This document shows, one piece after another, positions 63,235 through 64,000 of a stretch of DNA of 64,000 nucleotides (position 1 is its first letter; every line of letters begins with the position of its first letter). The notes below the pieces were generated by a model. The model did not search any database, was not told the DNA's origin, and was given only the letters and a program-made list of their open reading frames with translations. The position numbers and the translations under genes were made by a program. The stretch comes from Leucobacter chromiireducens subsp. chromiireducens (lineage in GTDB: Bacteria; Actinomycetota; Actinomycetes; Actinomycetales; Microbacteriaceae). The stretch is from contig NZ_QYAD01000002.1 in the NCBI RefSeq assembly GCF_016758255.1, positions 124,001 to 188,000 on the forward strand, written 5' to 3'.

Positions 63235-63240
63235 TGAATC

Positions 63241-64000
63241 ATGTTGCAAATCGGAGATTTCGCGGGGATTACCGGACTGAGCGTGAAAGCGCTGCGCCAC
63301 TACGGAGAGAAAGCGGTGCTGGCTCCCGAGGTGGTGGATGAGCGGTCGGGATACCGCTGGTACGCCGAAGGGCAGGTGCGTACCGGCGCGACCATTCGAG
63401 CGATGCGGGCGGGCGGGGTGCCGCTGCCGGAGATCGCGGAGGCGCTGGGCGCGAGTTCAGTTGGAGCTGACGGGGCACTCGACGCGCTCGAAGCTCACCG
63501 TGAACGTGTGCTCGAAGAGCGCGCGCGGGAGGATCTCGCGCACGAGGCCGCGGTGAACGAACTTCGCGCACTGCGAGTTCCGGTCCATGTCGAACTTCGA
63601 CAGCAGCCCGAACAGCACTTCGTTGGACGAGCGCTGCACGCACCAGGCGACGATCTCGACGAGCTGACCGACGACGAAGCGAACGCGGTCTTCGGGGAGC
63701 TCTTCGAGCGTCTCGCCGACGCGAGAATCCCGGTGAGCGGTGAGTTCTGGACGACGCTGGGGACCGGCGAGAACGGTGGTGTTGCGCTCATGGGCTGCTG
63801 GGAAGTGCCCCATTCCCTCGGCGCCGCGTGGACCTTCCCCGGGGACCGGGCAGGCACGCTGCCACCCCGCACCGAGCTCGTTGCGACGTGGCGGCCCGAA
63901 GAGGGGGAAGAACTCCCGGAGGGGGCGACGCACCCCGCGATCGTCGCGCTCTTCGACGCGCTCGATGAGCGTGGCATCGAGCTGCGCCTCGGGCGTATGG
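63241..64000 (+). CDS. MerR family regulator with effector domain (partial, runs off right edge)
   Basis: 253 codons are visible and no stop is reached. The N-terminal MerR HTH (1-70) reads LQIGDFAGITGLSVKALRHY, then SGYRWYAEGQV with a typical wing. A linker helix (about 80-110, EAHRERVLEERARED) leads to an effector region starting VPVHVELRQQPEQHFVGRA, which looks like the GyrI/BmrR-type drug-binding fold. The gene regulates itself through the 19-bp-spacer promoter; a drug transporter or enzyme may follow outside the window. TTG/GTG alternatives were not needed because the ATG at 63241 sits 6 nt from the -10 box. Confidence 0.87.
   Translation, partial: MLQIGDFAGITGLSVKALRHYGEKAVLAPEVVDERSGYRWYAEGQVRTGATIRAMRAGGVPLPEIAEALGASSVGADGALDALEAHRERVLEERAREDLAHEAAVNELRALRVPVHVELRQQPEQHFVGRALHAPGDDLDELTDDEANAVFGELFERLADARIPVSGEFWTTLGTGENGGVALMGCWEVPHSLGAAWTFPGDRAGTLPPRTELVATWRPEEGEELPEGATHPAIVALFDALDERGIELRLGRM

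Overview
The window is high-GC, densely packed actinobacterial chromosome. DUF222/HNH '13E12-type' endonuclease, DUF4245, a DUF6264-type membrane protein, LAXTG-type cell-wall sorting signals and many leaderless genes all point to the family Microbacteriaceae (Leucobacter or a relative is my inference, not proven). I see no tRNA, rRNA, CRISPR array, insertion sequence or prophage.

Left part (1-16.4 kb): a partial SHOCT-like gene; an Hsp20 chaperone whose promoter is embedded in a near-perfect CIRCE operator; a secreted glycine-rich protein with an LAATG wall-sorting signal; a two-TM mini-protein; a pentapeptide-repeat protein; a tightly overlapping oligopeptide ABC-import operon (binding lipoprotein, two permeases, fused double ATPase) ending in a C39-like peptidase; a MalY/PatB-type PLP enzyme with a LysR regulator; and a PucR regulator divergent from a CoA-transferase / glutaryl-CoA dehydrogenase pair that looks like a glutarate catabolic unit.

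Middle (16.4-46 kb): a YtrA-type GntR / DUF1648 / CPBP protease cassette (possible envelope-peptide immunity); a minus-strand operon of mtnA, a BMP-type nucleoside importer and a DUF985 cupin; a PIN-PhoH ATPase; a FadR-type regulator divergent from a CynX/NimT-like MFS transporter; then mostly housekeeping genes: TPR protein, fumC, beta-carbonic anhydrase, DUF4245, xseB, a membrane protein, xseA, ispH, a VanY-like peptidase, a DUF6264-type protein, class II aldolase divergent from glpX, rmuC, an HNH nuclease, a DEDDh exonuclease and ychF.

Right part (46.3-64 kb): one 16.4-kb gene encodes a 5,459-residue, apparently cysteine-free surface protein with a signal peptide, a very long beta-rich stalk, about eight C-terminal SdrD-B-like calcium-binding repeats with a spacing of about 163 residues, and an LAVTG wall anchor. 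A small one-TM protein follows it directly, then a MerR regulator (cut by the window edge) with a textbook 19-bp-spacer promoter.

Recurring themes: leaderless promoters (a TAG-rich -10 box 6-8 nt before the start codon) mark at least seven operons here, which fixes several start sites; operons are built with 4-bp ATGA/GTGA overlaps; and two different proteins carry LAXTG-type signals although no sortase gene lies in the window. The giant surface protein with its partner, and the mtnA-nucleoside transporter operon, are the least explained and most interesting parts.
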